Source of the DNA: Xanthomonas sp. Leaf131
GTDB lineage: Bacteria; Pseudomonadota; Gammaproteobacteria; Xanthomonadales; Xanthomonadaceae
Direction of reading: 5' to 3'
Assembly (NCBI RefSeq): GCF_001423495.1
Contig: NZ_LMOG01000019.1
Coordinates: 30,498 to 94,497, forward strand
DNA length: 64,000 nucleotides
Both the position numbers and the translations under genes were made by a program. The notes below the pieces were generated by a model, which saw nothing but the letters and a program-made list of their open reading frames with translations, did no database searches and was not told the origin of the DNA. Below are positions 53,226 through 62,444 of this stretch, piece after piece (within the stretch, counting starts at the first letter, position 1; every line of letters begins with the position of its first letter).

Positions 53226-55241
53226 TCAGGCCGCCAGGGCGTCCTGCTGTGGATGCAATTGCTGGATCAGGCTGGGCACATCCAGAATCAGCGCGACATC
53301 GCCGCTGCCCAGGATGCTCGAGCCACTGATGCCTTTGACCTGTGCGAAGACCTTGGACAACGGCTTGATCACGGTCTGCCATTCGCCCAGCAAGGTGTCC
53401 ACGACCAGGCCGAAGCGCTGCGCGCCCTGGCGGATCACCACGATGCTTTCGCGTGCAGGCGTCTTGCCGCCGAGCGCGAACAATTCGCGCAGGCGCACAT
53501 ACGGCAGCACGCTGCCGCGCAGGTCGATGTAGTCGCTGGCGTAGTCGGGCGTGAACTCCACGCATTCCTCCACCACATCCAACGGCACCACGAACACCGA
53601 CTTGCCGACACCGACCTGGAAGCCGTTGATGATGGCCAGTGTCAGTGGCAACCGCACCGAGATGGTGGTGCCCACGCCGGCGGTGCTGTCGATCTCTACG
53701 GTGCCGCGCAGCGCGGTGATGTTGCGCTTGACCACGTCCATGCCCACGCCGCGCCCGGACAGGTTGGTGACCTTTTCGGCAGTGGAAAACCCTGGCTCGA
53801 AGATCATCGCGAACACTTCGCGGTCGCTGAGTTGGCGGCCGGCCTCGATCAGGCCGCGTTCCAGCGCCTTGGCCAGGATACGGTCGCGGTTCAAGCCGCC
53901 GCCGTCGTCGGTGATCTGGATGACGATGCTGCCGGAGTCGTGATAGGCGTTGAGGCCAACAGTGCCGCGCGCGGGCTTGCCGCGCGCCACGCGCACGTCG
54001 GCCGGCTCGATGCCGTGGTCCATCGCATTGCGCACCAGATGGGTGAGCGGGTCGCCGATCTTTTCCACCACCGACTTGTCCAGCTCGGTGTCTTCGCCGG
54101 CCACCACCAGCGCGATGTCCTTGCCGAGTTCGCGCGCCACATCGTGCACCACGCGCTGGAAGCGGCTGAAGGTGCCGCCGATCTTGACCATGCGCAGTTG
54201 CAGCGCGCTTTCGCGCACGTCTTCCACCAGACCGGCCAGGATCGAGGCCGATTCCAGCAGCTGTGCGTCGCCGGTGCGCTGTGCGTTGGCGTTGGTACCG
54301 GCCACCGCGATGATGAGTTCGCCGACCAGATCGATCATGCGATCGAGTTTGTCGGCGTCCACGCGGATCGAGCGCGCTTCGGCGTTGCGTGAGGCGCTGT
54401 CCTGGGCTGCGCGTGGTGGTGCTGCAGCCTGGGTCAGATTCGGCACTGCAGCGAGCACGCTGGCGACCGCCGCACTGGCCGCAGGCTCGCTGACGAGAAG
54501 AGCGGCAACATCGGTCGGCGCCGGCACCGAGGTGATCTCAAGATCGCAATCCTCGCGCACGAACTCGAACACTTCTTCGATCGCGGCGCGGTCGGCGTCG
54601 CTACGCAACAGGATCTGGAAACCGAGATAGTTGGCTTCCGGGTCGAGCTCTTCGAAGGTGGGCAATTGGCTGTAGTCGGTGCTGATCGATTCGACCGAAC
54701 CCAGCCCGCGCAGATTGCGAATCAGCTTGAGCGGCGAGTTGCCGAAGCGCAGCGCGTCGGCAAACAGCGTCAACGCAATACGCCAATACCCGCTTTGTTT
54801 TTCCGGTGTGCCGTGCTGGATCGTGCTGGCGCTGGCGCCGCACACGCTGCCTTGCAGATAGGTCTGCAGTTGCGCCAGCAATGGCTCTGCTTCGGTGGCC
54901 AGTGCGTCCGCATCGGCGTGGCTCGGATCGGCAGCGGTTTCCACCAGTGCGTGGATATGGTCGCAGCACACCAGTAGCAGCGCGATCAGTTCCGAACTTA
55001 GGCTCAGCGCTTCATCGCGCACCAGATCCAGCACGCTTTCCAGGACATGGGTGAAGCCGACCAGCTGCGGCAGATCGAACAAGCCGCCCGAGCCCTTGAT
55101 GGTATGTGCCGCGCGAAAGATCGCGTTGACCGCATCGGGCGAGGACTCGCCACGCTCGGCTTCGAGCAGATGGCGTTCCATGTCTTCGAGCAGATCCCGG
55201 CTCTCGGCCAGAAAAGTCTGCATCAGCTGGTTCATATCCAT
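53226..55241 (-). CDS. cheA: chemotaxis histidine kinase CheA
   Basis: A 671-residue kinase. The HPt domain (1-~105) has the phospho-accepting H46 in FRAAHTIKGSGGLF. A ~100-residue middle region and Ala-rich linker follow. Then come the dimerisation P3 (KLDRMIDLVGELIIA), the kinase core with N-box LVRNAMDHGIEP, DDGGGLNRD and GRGVGMDVV, and a C-terminal CheW-like P5 domain (LPYVRLRELFAL). It should phosphorylate the REC-EAL and CheB receivers, and possibly a CheY encoded elsewhere. It is 17 bp downstream of the STAS gene. Confidence 0.96.
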   Translation of the reverse strand: MDMNQLMQTFLAESRDLLEDMERHLLEAERGESSPDAVNAIFRAAHTIKGSGGLFDLPQLVGFTHVLESVLDLVRDEALSLSSELIALLLVCCDHIHALVETAADPSHADADALATEAEPLLAQLQTYLQGSVCGASASTIQHGTPEKQSGYWRIALTLFADALRFGNSPLKLIRNLRGLGSVESISTDYSQLPTFEELDPEANYLGFQILLRSDADRAAIEEVFEFVREDCDLEITSVPAPTDVAALLVSEPAASAAVASVLAAVPNLTQAAAPPRAAQDSASRNAEARSIRVDADKLDRMIDLVGELIIAVAGTNANAQRTGDAQLLESASILAGLVEDVRESALQLRMVKIGGTFSRFQRVVHDVARELGKDIALVVAGEDTELDKSVVEKIGDPLTHLVRNAMDHGIEPADVRVARGKPARGTVGLNAYHDSGSIVIQITDDGGGLNRDRILAKALERGLIEAGRQLSDREVFAMIFEPGFSTAEKVTNLSGRGVGMDVVKRNITALRGTVEIDSTAGVGTTISVRLPLTLAIINGFQVGVGKSVFVVPLDVVEECVEFTPDYASDYIDLRGSVLPYVRLRELFALGGKTPARESIVVIRQGAQRFGLVVDTLLGEWQTVIKPLSKVFAQVKGISGSSILGSGDVALILDVPSLIQQLHPQQDALAA

Positions 55242-55258
55242 GCGTGTGTATCCGTCCG

Positions 55259-55588
55259 TTAGTGAATGCGTTCGCCGATGCCCGCGACCGCATGCGGATA
55301 AAGCGCCTCGAGCAAGCCGAGCAGTTCGATCACATCGACCACCGCGCGGCTGGAATCGGTGAGCGAAAACGGCCGCCCATCGGCCTGGATCGCCTGTTTG
55401 GTGGCCAGCAGCAATTGCAGGCCAGTGGTGTCGATCTCGCTGACTGCCCCCAGGTCCAGATGCAATCCGCCCGGGTGCAGCAATGCCGGCTGCAGCAGCG
55501 GCTTGAGTTCGGCAGCGCGACGGATGGTCATCTCGCCTTCCAGGGCGAGCGTCAGCGGCGCGGGTAGATCGGACAATGGCGTGTTCAT
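55259..55588 (-). CDS. STAS-domain protein (anti-sigma-antagonist type)
   Basis: A 109-residue single STAS domain: LTLALEGEMTIRRAAELKPL, then LHLDLGAVSEIDTTGLQLLL with a conserved D-T-T-G region where SpoIIAA-like proteins carry the phosphorylatable Ser/Thr. It is the first gene of the che operon, suggesting a partner-switch input or a scaffold role in the array. No anti-sigma kinase or phosphatase is adjacent. ATG at 55588 is the likely start. Confidence 0.92.
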   Translation of the reverse strand: MNTPLSDLPAPLTLALEGEMTIRRAAELKPLLQPALLHPGGLHLDLGAVSEIDTTGLQLLLATKQAIQADGRPFSLTDSSRAVVDVIELLGLLEALYPHAVAGIGERIH

Positions 55589-56094
55589 TGATGCCTCAAG
55601 CGATGCGATGGCGCACGGATGCGTGCCATGACGCGGAAAAGTTCGCTCCGGCGTGGACTTGCGTGGGCAGCTCTGCACACGGGGACATGCCGGTCTATGC
55701 TGGTATCGGCGCGTGGCAGGAATATTTAGGCAAAATTCAGCGCGGTGACGGATTTGAGAAATCCATCACTTCCTGAGCATTAATTGCTCAGCTTTGTCGC
55801 AAGCAGACTCGGGAGTCGAATGTCCCGGACAGTCCCGCAGGACAGATAGCTGCGTTTCAGCCGAATTCTTTAATGCCTGCGGCACGGCGATCCGCAGCGT
55901 CGCTGCAGATAAAGCGCATTAAACAAGCGGCTTGCGTGGTGCGCTTGTAGTGAACGATGCGATGGGTGTTAGCGAAAATTCCGCATCGCATTCGATTCGA
56001 TTTACTCAGCGATCGCAACACGATCGACGCATCCTTGCGTCGTGCATGGTCGAGGTCGTTGCAAAAAGCAAACGCAACCGGTCGCGCGTTCTTT
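55589..56094. other. 506-bp divergent-free intergenic region between mfd end and che promoter
   Basis: Both flanking genes are on the minus strand, so this holds the che operon promoter and the space after mfd. No supportable gene. A sigma-28-like element is at 55703-55728. The part 55780-55990 is comparatively AT-rich. I see no canonical terminator for mfd upstream signals here, since mfd ends at 56095 and its transcription would run towards the che promoter. Confidence 0.5.
55703..55728 (-). promoter_or_regulatory. sigma-28 (FliA)-like promoter candidate for the che operon
   Basis: Read on the minus strand: TAAATATT, 10 bp, GCCGATAC. The FliA consensus is TAAAGTTT-N11-GCCGATAA, so both boxes are close (GCCGATA is a 7/7 match), but the spacer is one base short. 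It ends 115 bases upstream of the STAS start at 55588. Confidence 0.4.
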
Positions 56095-59000
56095 TTATCT
56101 CGGCGCCAGCATCGTCAACAACCCGCGTGCCGCATTGAAACGATCCACACCTTCCGGCAGCGGCAGCTTGATGCGCAGCTTGTCCGGGCCGTCCATGGTG
56201 TAGATCTTGGGCTGCTTCTGGATCATCTGGATCACCGCGACCGGGTCGATCGACGGCTTGGCCTCGAACACCAGGCGTCCGCCGTTTTCGCCCAGATCCA
56301 GCTTGCGCACACCCAGCGCGTTGGCCTGCAGCTTGAGCTCGGCAATGGCGAACAGATGCTTGACCGGATCCGGTAGCAGGCCGAAGCGGTCGATCATTTC
56401 CACCTGCAATTCGCGCAAGGCATCGCTGTTGCGCGCGCTGGAGATGCGCTTGTACAGCGTCAGCCGTGTGTGCACGTCGGGCAGATAATCCGCGGGGATC
56501 AACGAAGCCACATGCAGCTCCACTTCGGCGCCGCGCACTTCGTCGCCGGCATCCAGATCGGGCAGGTTGCCCTGGCGAATACTGCGCACCGCGCGTTCCA
56601 GCAGCTCGGTGTAGAGGCTGAAGCCGACCTCGGCCATCTGCCCGCTCTGGTCTTCGCCCAGCAGCTCGCCGGCGCCGCGGATTTCCAGATCGTGCGTGGC
56701 CAGGGTGAAACCGGCACCGAGCTCGTCCATCGAGGCGATGGCTTCCAGGCGCTTTTCCGCATCGGCAGTGATCGAGCGGCGGTCCGGCACCACCAGATAC
56801 GCGTAAGCGCGGTGATGCGAGCGACCGACGCGACCGCGCAACTGATGCAACTGGGCCAGGCCGAAGCGGTCGGCGCGGTTGATGATGATGGTGTTGGCGT
56901 TGGGAATGTCGATGCCCGATTCGATGATCGTGGTCGACAGCAACACATTGAAACGCTGCTTCTGGAAATCCAGCATCACCCGTTCCAGCTCGCGCTCGGG
57001 CATCTGCCCATGCGCGATGCCGATGCGCGCTTCCGGCACCAGCTCGGACAGGTCGCGCTGCATGCGCACGATGCTTTCCACATCGTTGTGCAGGAAATAC
57101 AGCTGCCCACCACGACTGAGCTCGCGCTGGAAGGCCTCGCGCAGCAGCGCGTTGTCCCACGCAGTAATGAAGGTCTGCACCGCCAGCCGGTTCGGCGGCG
57201 GGGTGGCGATGATCGACAGATCGCGCAAACCGGCCATGGCCATATTCAGCGTGCGCGGAATCGGCGTGGCGGTGAGCGTGAGCAGATGCACGTTGGCGCG
57301 CATCGCCTTGAGCGCTTCCTTCTGCCGCACACCGAAGCGCTGCTCTTCGTCGACGACGACCAGGCCCAGATCCTTGAACTTCACGTCCGGCTGCAGCAAA
57401 CGATGCGTGCCGATGATGACGTCGATATCGCCGCTGGCGACCTTCTCCAGCTCGGCCTTGATTTCCTTGGTGCTCTTGAAGCGCGACAGCACTTCCACCT
57501 TCATCGGGTAATCGGCGAAACGGTCGCGGAAATTGCGGTAATGCTGCTCGGCCAGCAGCGTGGTCGGCACCAGCACGGCGACCTGCTTGCCGGCGCTGGC
57601 GGCGGCGAATGCGGCGCGCACGGCCACCTCGGTCTTGCCGAAGCCCACATCGCCGCAGACCACGCGGTCCATCGGCTGGCTGCTGCCCAGATCGCGCAAC
57701 GTGGCATCGATGGCGGCCAACTGGTCGGCGGTTTCTTCGAACGGGAAACCGGCCGCGAACGGTTCGTACATCGCGCGGTCCACCTGCAAGGCCAGACCGG
57801 CACGCGCACGTCGGCGCGCCTGGATTTCCAGCAATTCGGCCGCCACGTCGCGCACTTTTTCGGCGGCCTTGCGCTTGGCCTTGGTCCATTGCTCGCCGCC
57901 CAGCGAATGCAGTGGTGCGGTCTCGGCCGAGGCACCGGAATAACGGCTGATCAGATGCAGCTGCGCCACCGGCACATACAGCCGGTCGCCCTTGGCGTAT
58001 TCGATTTCCAGAAACTCGCCGGGCATGCCGCCGGCATCGAGCACGATCAGCCCACGGTAGCGGCCCACACCGTGGTCTTCGTGCACGATCGGCGCGCCTT
58101 CGGACAACTCGCCCAGATCGCGGATGATCGCTTCCGGCTCGCGGCCCACACGTCGCGTGCGACGCGGCTGGTTGGCCCGCTCGGGAAACAGCTGGCGCTC
58201 GGTCAGCACCGCAATCTGCGGGGTGTCCAGTGCAAAGCCGTCTTCCAACGGCGCTACCGTGATACCGAAGCGCAGCTTGGGCGCGGCCAGGAAGGCGGGC
58301 AGGTCGGCCACCACCTCCGGCTTCAATTGCGCGGCGGCCAGCACTTCCATCAAGGCTTCGCGGCGACCGGCCGAATCGGAGGCCACCAGCACGCGGCCCG
58401 GGTAGTGGCTCAGGAACGAGGCCAGCGCCTGTCCGGCCGGTGCGTCTTTTGCAGCCACCGGCAGCGGCGGCAACGGTTGGTCGCCAAGCGCGGCGGCCTC
58501 GTCGATGCGCGGATGGTCGCTGGCCCAGACTTCGATGCGGGCCAGCTTGTTGAGCCGCTCGCGCAATGCATCCGGCGATTGATACAGCTCGTCCGGCGTC
58601 AGCAGCGGGCGCTCCACATCGTGGCGGCGTTGTTCGTAGCGCTCCTGCGCCTGCGCCCAGAACGTATCGGCCGCGTTGGACACGCCGGTGGCGATCAACG
58701 GCAGCGTGCGCTTGTCCAGATAATCGAACAAGGTGGCGGTCTTGCTGAAGAACATCGGCAGGTAATACTCGACGCCCGACGGCGCCAGGCCCGACTTCAG
58801 ATCCTGATACAGCGCGCTGCGCCGGGTATCCACATCGAAGCGTTCGCGCAGGCAGGCCAGCACGCGTTCGATGCTGGCATCGTCCATCGGCACTTCGCGG
58901 CCGGGCAGCAATTTGACCGCATCGACCTTGTCCAGCGAGCGCTGCGATTCCGGGTCGAAGGCGCGGATCGAGTCGATATCCTCATCCAGCAGCTCCACGC

Positions 59001-59565
59001 GCAACGGCGTGGCTTCGCCCATCGGAAACACGTCCAGCAAGCCGCCACGCACCGCGAAATCGCCCGGGTCCATCACCTGCGGCACGTTGCGGTAGCCGGC
59101 GCTTTCCAGGCGACGTTTTTCCGCATCCAGATCCAGCCGCTGCCCGACCTTGAGATCGAAGCTGCCACCGACGATATAGCTCAGCGGCGCCAGCTGCTGC
59201 ATCAGCGTCTGCACCGGCACGATCACCACACCATGGGTCAGTGTGGGCAAACGGTGCAGCGCAGCCAGACGCTGGCTGATGATTTCCGGATGCGGGCTGA
59301 ACTGGTCGTAGGGCAGGGTTTCCCAATCGGGAAACGGCACCACCGGCAGCGTGGCGTGTTCGCCGAGCAGGGCATGCAGATCCGATTCGATCTGGTGCGC
59401 ACTCTGGTTATCGCGTGCGATCACCAGCAACGGGCCGGCGTGCGCCTCGGCGGCGCGAGCGACCGACCAGGCCAGCGCAGTCGGAGAAGCGGGGGCGCGC
59501 CAATAGGCACGAAGCTGGCCGGACTTGGGCAGCGGCGGAGAGGGGAAGGTGGTTGGCGACGGCAT
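56095..59565 (-). CDS. mfd: transcription-repair coupling factor Mfd
   Basis: A 1156-residue DNA translocase that releases stalled RNA polymerase and recruits UvrA. Residues ~1-350 are the UvrB-like module (LPYDQFSPHPEIISQRLAAL); ~480-560 the RNA polymerase-interacting domain (YAKGDRLYVPVAQLHLISRY). The helicase core has Walker A GDVGFGKT at 638-645, VDEEQRFGVRQKE and TATPIPRTLNMAM, plus STTIIESGIDIPNANT and LHQLRGRVGRSHH. The ~1000-1156 region is the TRCF autoinhibitory domain. Full family length. Upstream lies the second repeat pair. Confidence 0.97.
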   Translation of the reverse strand: MPSPTTFPSPPLPKSGQLRAYWRAPASPTALAWSVARAAEAHAGPLLVIARDNQSAHQIESDLHALLGEHATLPVVPFPDWETLPYDQFSPHPEIISQRLAALHRLPTLTHGVVIVPVQTLMQQLAPLSYIVGGSFDLKVGQRLDLDAEKRRLESAGYRNVPQVMDPGDFAVRGGLLDVFPMGEATPLRVELLDEDIDSIRAFDPESQRSLDKVDAVKLLPGREVPMDDASIERVLACLRERFDVDTRRSALYQDLKSGLAPSGVEYYLPMFFSKTATLFDYLDKRTLPLIATGVSNAADTFWAQAQERYEQRRHDVERPLLTPDELYQSPDALRERLNKLARIEVWASDHPRIDEAAALGDQPLPPLPVAAKDAPAGQALASFLSHYPGRVLVASDSAGRREALMEVLAAAQLKPEVVADLPAFLAAPKLRFGITVAPLEDGFALDTPQIAVLTERQLFPERANQPRRTRRVGREPEAIIRDLGELSEGAPIVHEDHGVGRYRGLIVLDAGGMPGEFLEIEYAKGDRLYVPVAQLHLISRYSGASAETAPLHSLGGEQWTKAKRKAAEKVRDVAAELLEIQARRRARAGLALQVDRAMYEPFAAGFPFEETADQLAAIDATLRDLGSSQPMDRVVCGDVGFGKTEVAVRAAFAAASAGKQVAVLVPTTLLAEQHYRNFRDRFADYPMKVEVLSRFKSTKEIKAELEKVASGDIDVIIGTHRLLQPDVKFKDLGLVVVDEEQRFGVRQKEALKAMRANVHLLTLTATPIPRTLNMAMAGLRDLSIIATPPPNRLAVQTFITAWDNALLREAFQRELSRGGQLYFLHNDVESIVRMQRDLSELVPEARIGIAHGQMPERELERVMLDFQKQRFNVLLSTTIIESGIDIPNANTIIINRADRFGLAQLHQLRGRVGRSHHRAYAYLVVPDRRSITADAEKRLEAIASMDELGAGFTLATHDLEIRGAGELLGEDQSGQMAEVGFSLYTELLERAVRSIRQGNLPDLDAGDEVRGAEVELHVASLIPADYLPDVHTRLTLYKRISSARNSDALRELQVEMIDRFGLLPDPVKHLFAIAELKLQANALGVRKLDLGENGGRLVFEAKPSIDPVAVIQMIQKQPKIYTMDGPDKLRIKLPLPEGVDRFNAARGLLTMLAPR

Positions 59566-59739
59566 TAGCCGGCGATTTTATCAGAGCGCCCGCTACGGCC
59601 GGTCCATCCGGCGTGAAAGCCGGCGTCGGGCCGCCTGCGCAGAAGGGCGCTGCAGGGTCTAGCGTTACGTACCGCCTTTCTGGCACCCGGCAAACCTTTG
59701 CAAACACCCCGTGGTGCAAGATGCAGTCGGCGGCGTAGG

Positions 59740-59899
59740 TCAAAAGCCCGGTTGGTCGAGCGCGCGGTGCCCTCACCGCTCGCGGGACACGCCGTGAATC
59801 CGTCCTTGGAGGCTCGGTGGCGGCATCCATGCCGCCACACGGTCCCGCAATCGGTGAGGACACCGCACCAGAGAGTGAGTCGGTTGCTTTGTTGAAAGC
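59740..59899 (+). repeat. structured repeat, type A copy 2
   Basis: 160 bp aligning end to end with 34821-34980, with scattered substitutions. The inner palindrome around GGCATCCATGCC and both outer arms are kept (CCTCACCGCTCGCGGGA / TCCCGCAATCGGTGAGG). Immediately followed, with one base between, by an inverted type B copy. Confidence 0.9.
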
Positions 59900-59900
59900 A

Positions 59901-60017
59901 CTGCACACCGACCATCTCGGCTGGTCCTTGCCCGCCCACCGTCGCGGGACCTTACGCGGCATGGATGCCGCGTAAGAGCCTACAAGGACGTACTTGCGGC
60001 GTGTCCCGCGATGGTGG
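59901..60017 (-). repeat. structured repeat, type B copy 2, running into a coding sequence
   Basis: Matches 35074-35188 from CTGCACACCGAC to the GTCCCGCG...GGTGG arm, in the orientation opposite to the adjacent type A copy. Its right end (from 59980 to about 60012) is read through as the last codons of the GNAT gene. Confidence 0.88.
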
Positions 60018-60555
60018 CATCCAGCTCCAGCACCATCCGAACCAGTTCCGGCGAGTCTGGATGCGGCTGCGGCTTGAAGCCCAGCGACTCGGCCAACTGC
60101 AGCATCGGCACATTGCTTTGCAGCACATCGCCGAACAGGCAGTCCAGGTACTTGCGCCGCGCCCACTTGACCAGCTTGCGCATCAGCTGCCGGCCCAGAC
60201 CCTGGCCGGCGACGAAGCTGCTGACCAGAATGGTGTACTCGGCCTGGCGGGTGCCCGGCACCAGCGCTGCGCGCGCGACTGCGCCGACCAGCGCCTCGCC
60301 CGGCGGCAACTGCTCGGCGGCGACCAGCACGATCTCGCTCTTGGGATTGGGATGGGTCAGACGCTGCACCATCTCCGGGGTGATTTCGGCGGAGGAGCGC
60401 ACGAAGCGTTCGCGGATTTCCTCCGGTCCCAACAGGCTGAAAGCCCCTTGCAGCGGCGGACCGTCCTCGGGACGGATCGGGCGGAGCAGAAGGGTGCGGC
60501 CATTGGGCAGGCTGAAGTTTTCATGCCAGGGAGGCATGCGATTGCGAATGGCCAT
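59980..60555 (-). CDS. GNAT-family N-acetyltransferase
   Basis: A 191-residue acetyltransferase. The N terminus HENFSLPNGRTLLLRPIRPE is a typical GNAT strand start; VSSFVAGQGLGRQLMRKLVK (near residue 113) is the acetyl-CoA loop, and LFGDVLQSNVPMLQLAESLG follows. It resembles the GNAT modules found at the end of Pat-type acetyltransferases but stands alone. AAGGAA eight bases upstream supports ATG 60555. The last ten or so residues (IAGHAASTSL) and the stop come from the type B repeat, so the native C terminus has been replaced. Confidence 0.9.
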   Translation of the reverse strand: MAIRNRMPPWHENFSLPNGRTLLLRPIRPEDGPPLQGAFSLLGPEEIRERFVRSSAEITPEMVQRLTHPNPKSEIVLVAAEQLPPGEALVGAVARAALVPGTRQAEYTILVSSFVAGQGLGRQLMRKLVKWARRKYLDCLFGDVLQSNVPMLQLAESLGFKPQPHPDSPELVRMVLELDATIAGHAASTSL

Positions 60556-60745
60556 GACCGGTGTTCCTTAAAGATCGGAAGATTCTGGCACCAGCCCAGC
60601 GCACAACCGTGAATGAATCCGGTGCGCCGCCGGGGGCCGTCAGGAGGTGGCAGTGCTTCCCTGGTCACTGTACCGAGCGATACCGTGATCCAGTCGTGAG
60701 TATGGCGGCGTTTGCCGGGGCGAAGGCACGCCCGGCCCTGACGAC

Positions 60746-61654
60746 TCAGGCGTCCTGGCGCAGCCATTCCAGCCGGGTCGAGGCACCGGCCTCGCCCAGA
60801 TGCTGCTTCAGCACCGGCAGCGCGGGTGCCAGCACCTGATCGAACTGCCACGGCGCATTGACGATCAGCAGCCCGCTGCCGGTCAGGCGCAGCGGCGAGT
60901 CGTCCGGGCGCACCTGAAGTTCGGCCACCAGCACCGACTTGGCCGGCAGCGTGGCGGCCTTGCGCATGAATGGCTGCAGGCTGCGGCGCAGCTTGATCGG
61001 GTACCACACCATGCACATCGCCTGCGGCCAGCGCGCCAGGGTCTCGCGCACGCTATGGATGACCTGCGGATACTCGGCCTCCTGCGACTCGTACGGCGGG
61101 TCGATCAGCACCAGCCCGCGGCCGATCTTGGTCTCGCCCGCGCGCGGCGGCACGAAGGCGCGAATCGCTTCATAGCCATCGCCGGCATGCACGCGGACGC
61201 GGCTGTCCTTGGCGAACAGGCGCTTGAGCGCCTCGGCTTCTTCCGGCTGCAATTCGCAGAACGCCATGCGGTCCTGCTCGCGCAACGCCTGCGCGGCCAG
61301 CAACGGCGAGCCGGGGTAGTGGTTGATCTGGATGCCGGCAGTGGGGCGCGCCGGTTTCTGGCCGGGCGTGGCCGGGCGGGCGACGGTCTGGTTGTCGGCC
61401 TGCACCGCGCGCAGATAGCGTTCGACCACCTCGGGCAGGGTCGACTCGGCCATCAGCCGCATCACCCCGGCATCGGCCTCGTTGGTCTTGCGGCTCTCTT
61501 CACCACCGAGCTGGTAGCGCCCGCGTCCGGCGTGGGTATCGAGCACGAAGAACGGCGTGTCCTTGCGCTTGAGGGTGTCGATCAGCGCCAGCAAGGCGAT
61601 GTGCTTGAGCACGTCGGCATGGTTGCCGGCATGGAAGGCGTGGCGATAGTTCAT
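60746..61654 (-). CDS. rlmJ: 23S rRNA (adenine-2030-N6)-methyltransferase RlmJ
   Basis: A 302-residue methyltransferase. MNYRHAFHAGNHADVLKHI is the characteristic start; FFVLDTHAGRGRYQL contributes to SAM binding; LVLIDPPYESQEAEY holds the catalytic DPPY motif. It methylates A2030 of 23S rRNA. Start at 61654 gives the family N terminus exactly. Divergent from creB, with 46 bp between start codons, so the promoters overlap. Confidence 0.95.
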   Translation of the reverse strand: MNYRHAFHAGNHADVLKHIALLALIDTLKRKDTPFFVLDTHAGRGRYQLGGEESRKTNEADAGVMRLMAESTLPEVVERYLRAVQADNQTVARPATPGQKPARPTAGIQINHYPGSPLLAAQALREQDRMAFCELQPEEAEALKRLFAKDSRVRVHAGDGYEAIRAFVPPRAGETKIGRGLVLIDPPYESQEAEYPQVIHSVRETLARWPQAMCMVWYPIKLRRSLQPFMRKAATLPAKSVLVAELQVRPDDSPLRLTGSGLLIVNAPWQFDQVLAPALPVLKQHLGEAGASTRLEWLRQDA

Positions 61655-61700
61655 CGCGGCAGTGTACGGGCCGCGCCAGCATGCGGCTATGCTGCGCGCC

Positions 61701-62393
61701 ATGTCCGAGTCCCCCGCCCGCGTGCTCGTCGTCGAAGACGAAGCCGCCATTGCCGATACCGTGCTGTACGCGCTGCGCAGCGAAGGCTATGCGCCCGAGC
61801 ATTGCCTGCTGGGTCGCGATGCGTTGGCGCGGCTGCGCGCCGACCCGGCCGATGTGGTGGTGCTGGACGTGGGCCTGCCGGACATCAACGGCTTCGAAGT
61901 GTGCCGCGCGCTGCGCAGTTTCAGCGACGTGCCGGTGATCTTCCTGACCGCGCGCAACGACGAGATCGACCGCGTGCTCGGCTTCGAGCTGGGCGCCGAC
62001 GACTACATGGCCAAGCCGTTCTCCCCGCGCGAGCTGGTGGCGCGGGTGCGCGCGCGGCTGCGTCGCCGCAACGTTGCCGCAGTCGCGGAGGCGGGCTGGC
62101 AGCCGCATGGCGCGTTTGCGATCGATCGCGAGGGCAGCCGCATCCGCTACGGCGAGGCGCTGCTGCCGCTGACCCGCTACGAATACGCGCTGCTCTCGGC
62201 ATTGTTGCAGCGCCCTGGCGCGATCCTCAGCCGCGCGCAGCTGATGGACCGCGGCTGGGATGCCAGCGCCGACAGTGCCGACCGCACCGTCGATACCCAC
62301 ATCAAGACGCTGCGCGGCAAGCTGCGCCAGGCCGGCGTGCCGGCCGACCCGATCCGCACCCACCGTGGCCTTGGCTACGCGCTGGAGCTGTAG
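61701..62393 (+). CDS. creB: OmpR-family response regulator CreB
   Basis: A 230-residue regulator. Receiver: VLVVEDEAAIADTVLYALRS and VVVLDVGLPDINGFEVCRAL (phospho-Asp), with LGADDYMAKPFSPRELVARV. The C-terminal winged helix contains PLTRYEYALLSALLQRPGAI and VDTHIKTLRGKLRQAG. The CreB assignment rests on the paired CreC-type kinase. ATG at 61701 immediately precedes the receiver. Partner gene starts 51 bp downstream. Confidence 0.92.
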   Translation: MSESPARVLVVEDEAAIADTVLYALRSEGYAPEHCLLGRDALARLRADPADVVVLDVGLPDINGFEVCRALRSFSDVPVIFLTARNDEIDRVLGFELGADDYMAKPFSPRELVARVRARLRRRNVAAVAEAGWQPHGAFAIDREGSRIRYGEALLPLTRYEYALLSALLQRPGAILSRAQLMDRGWDASADSADRTVDTHIKTLRGKLRQAGVPADPIRTHRGLGYALEL

Positions 62394-62444
62394 GCATGGC
62401 CGAGCGCAGGCGTCGCGTTGTTCTCCAGGCCGGGGGCGTCTGAC

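Noticed and set aside
56470..59568. A 1032-codon open frame antisense to mfd
   Set aside because: Same artefact. The sense strand encodes a full-length, motif-complete Mfd.
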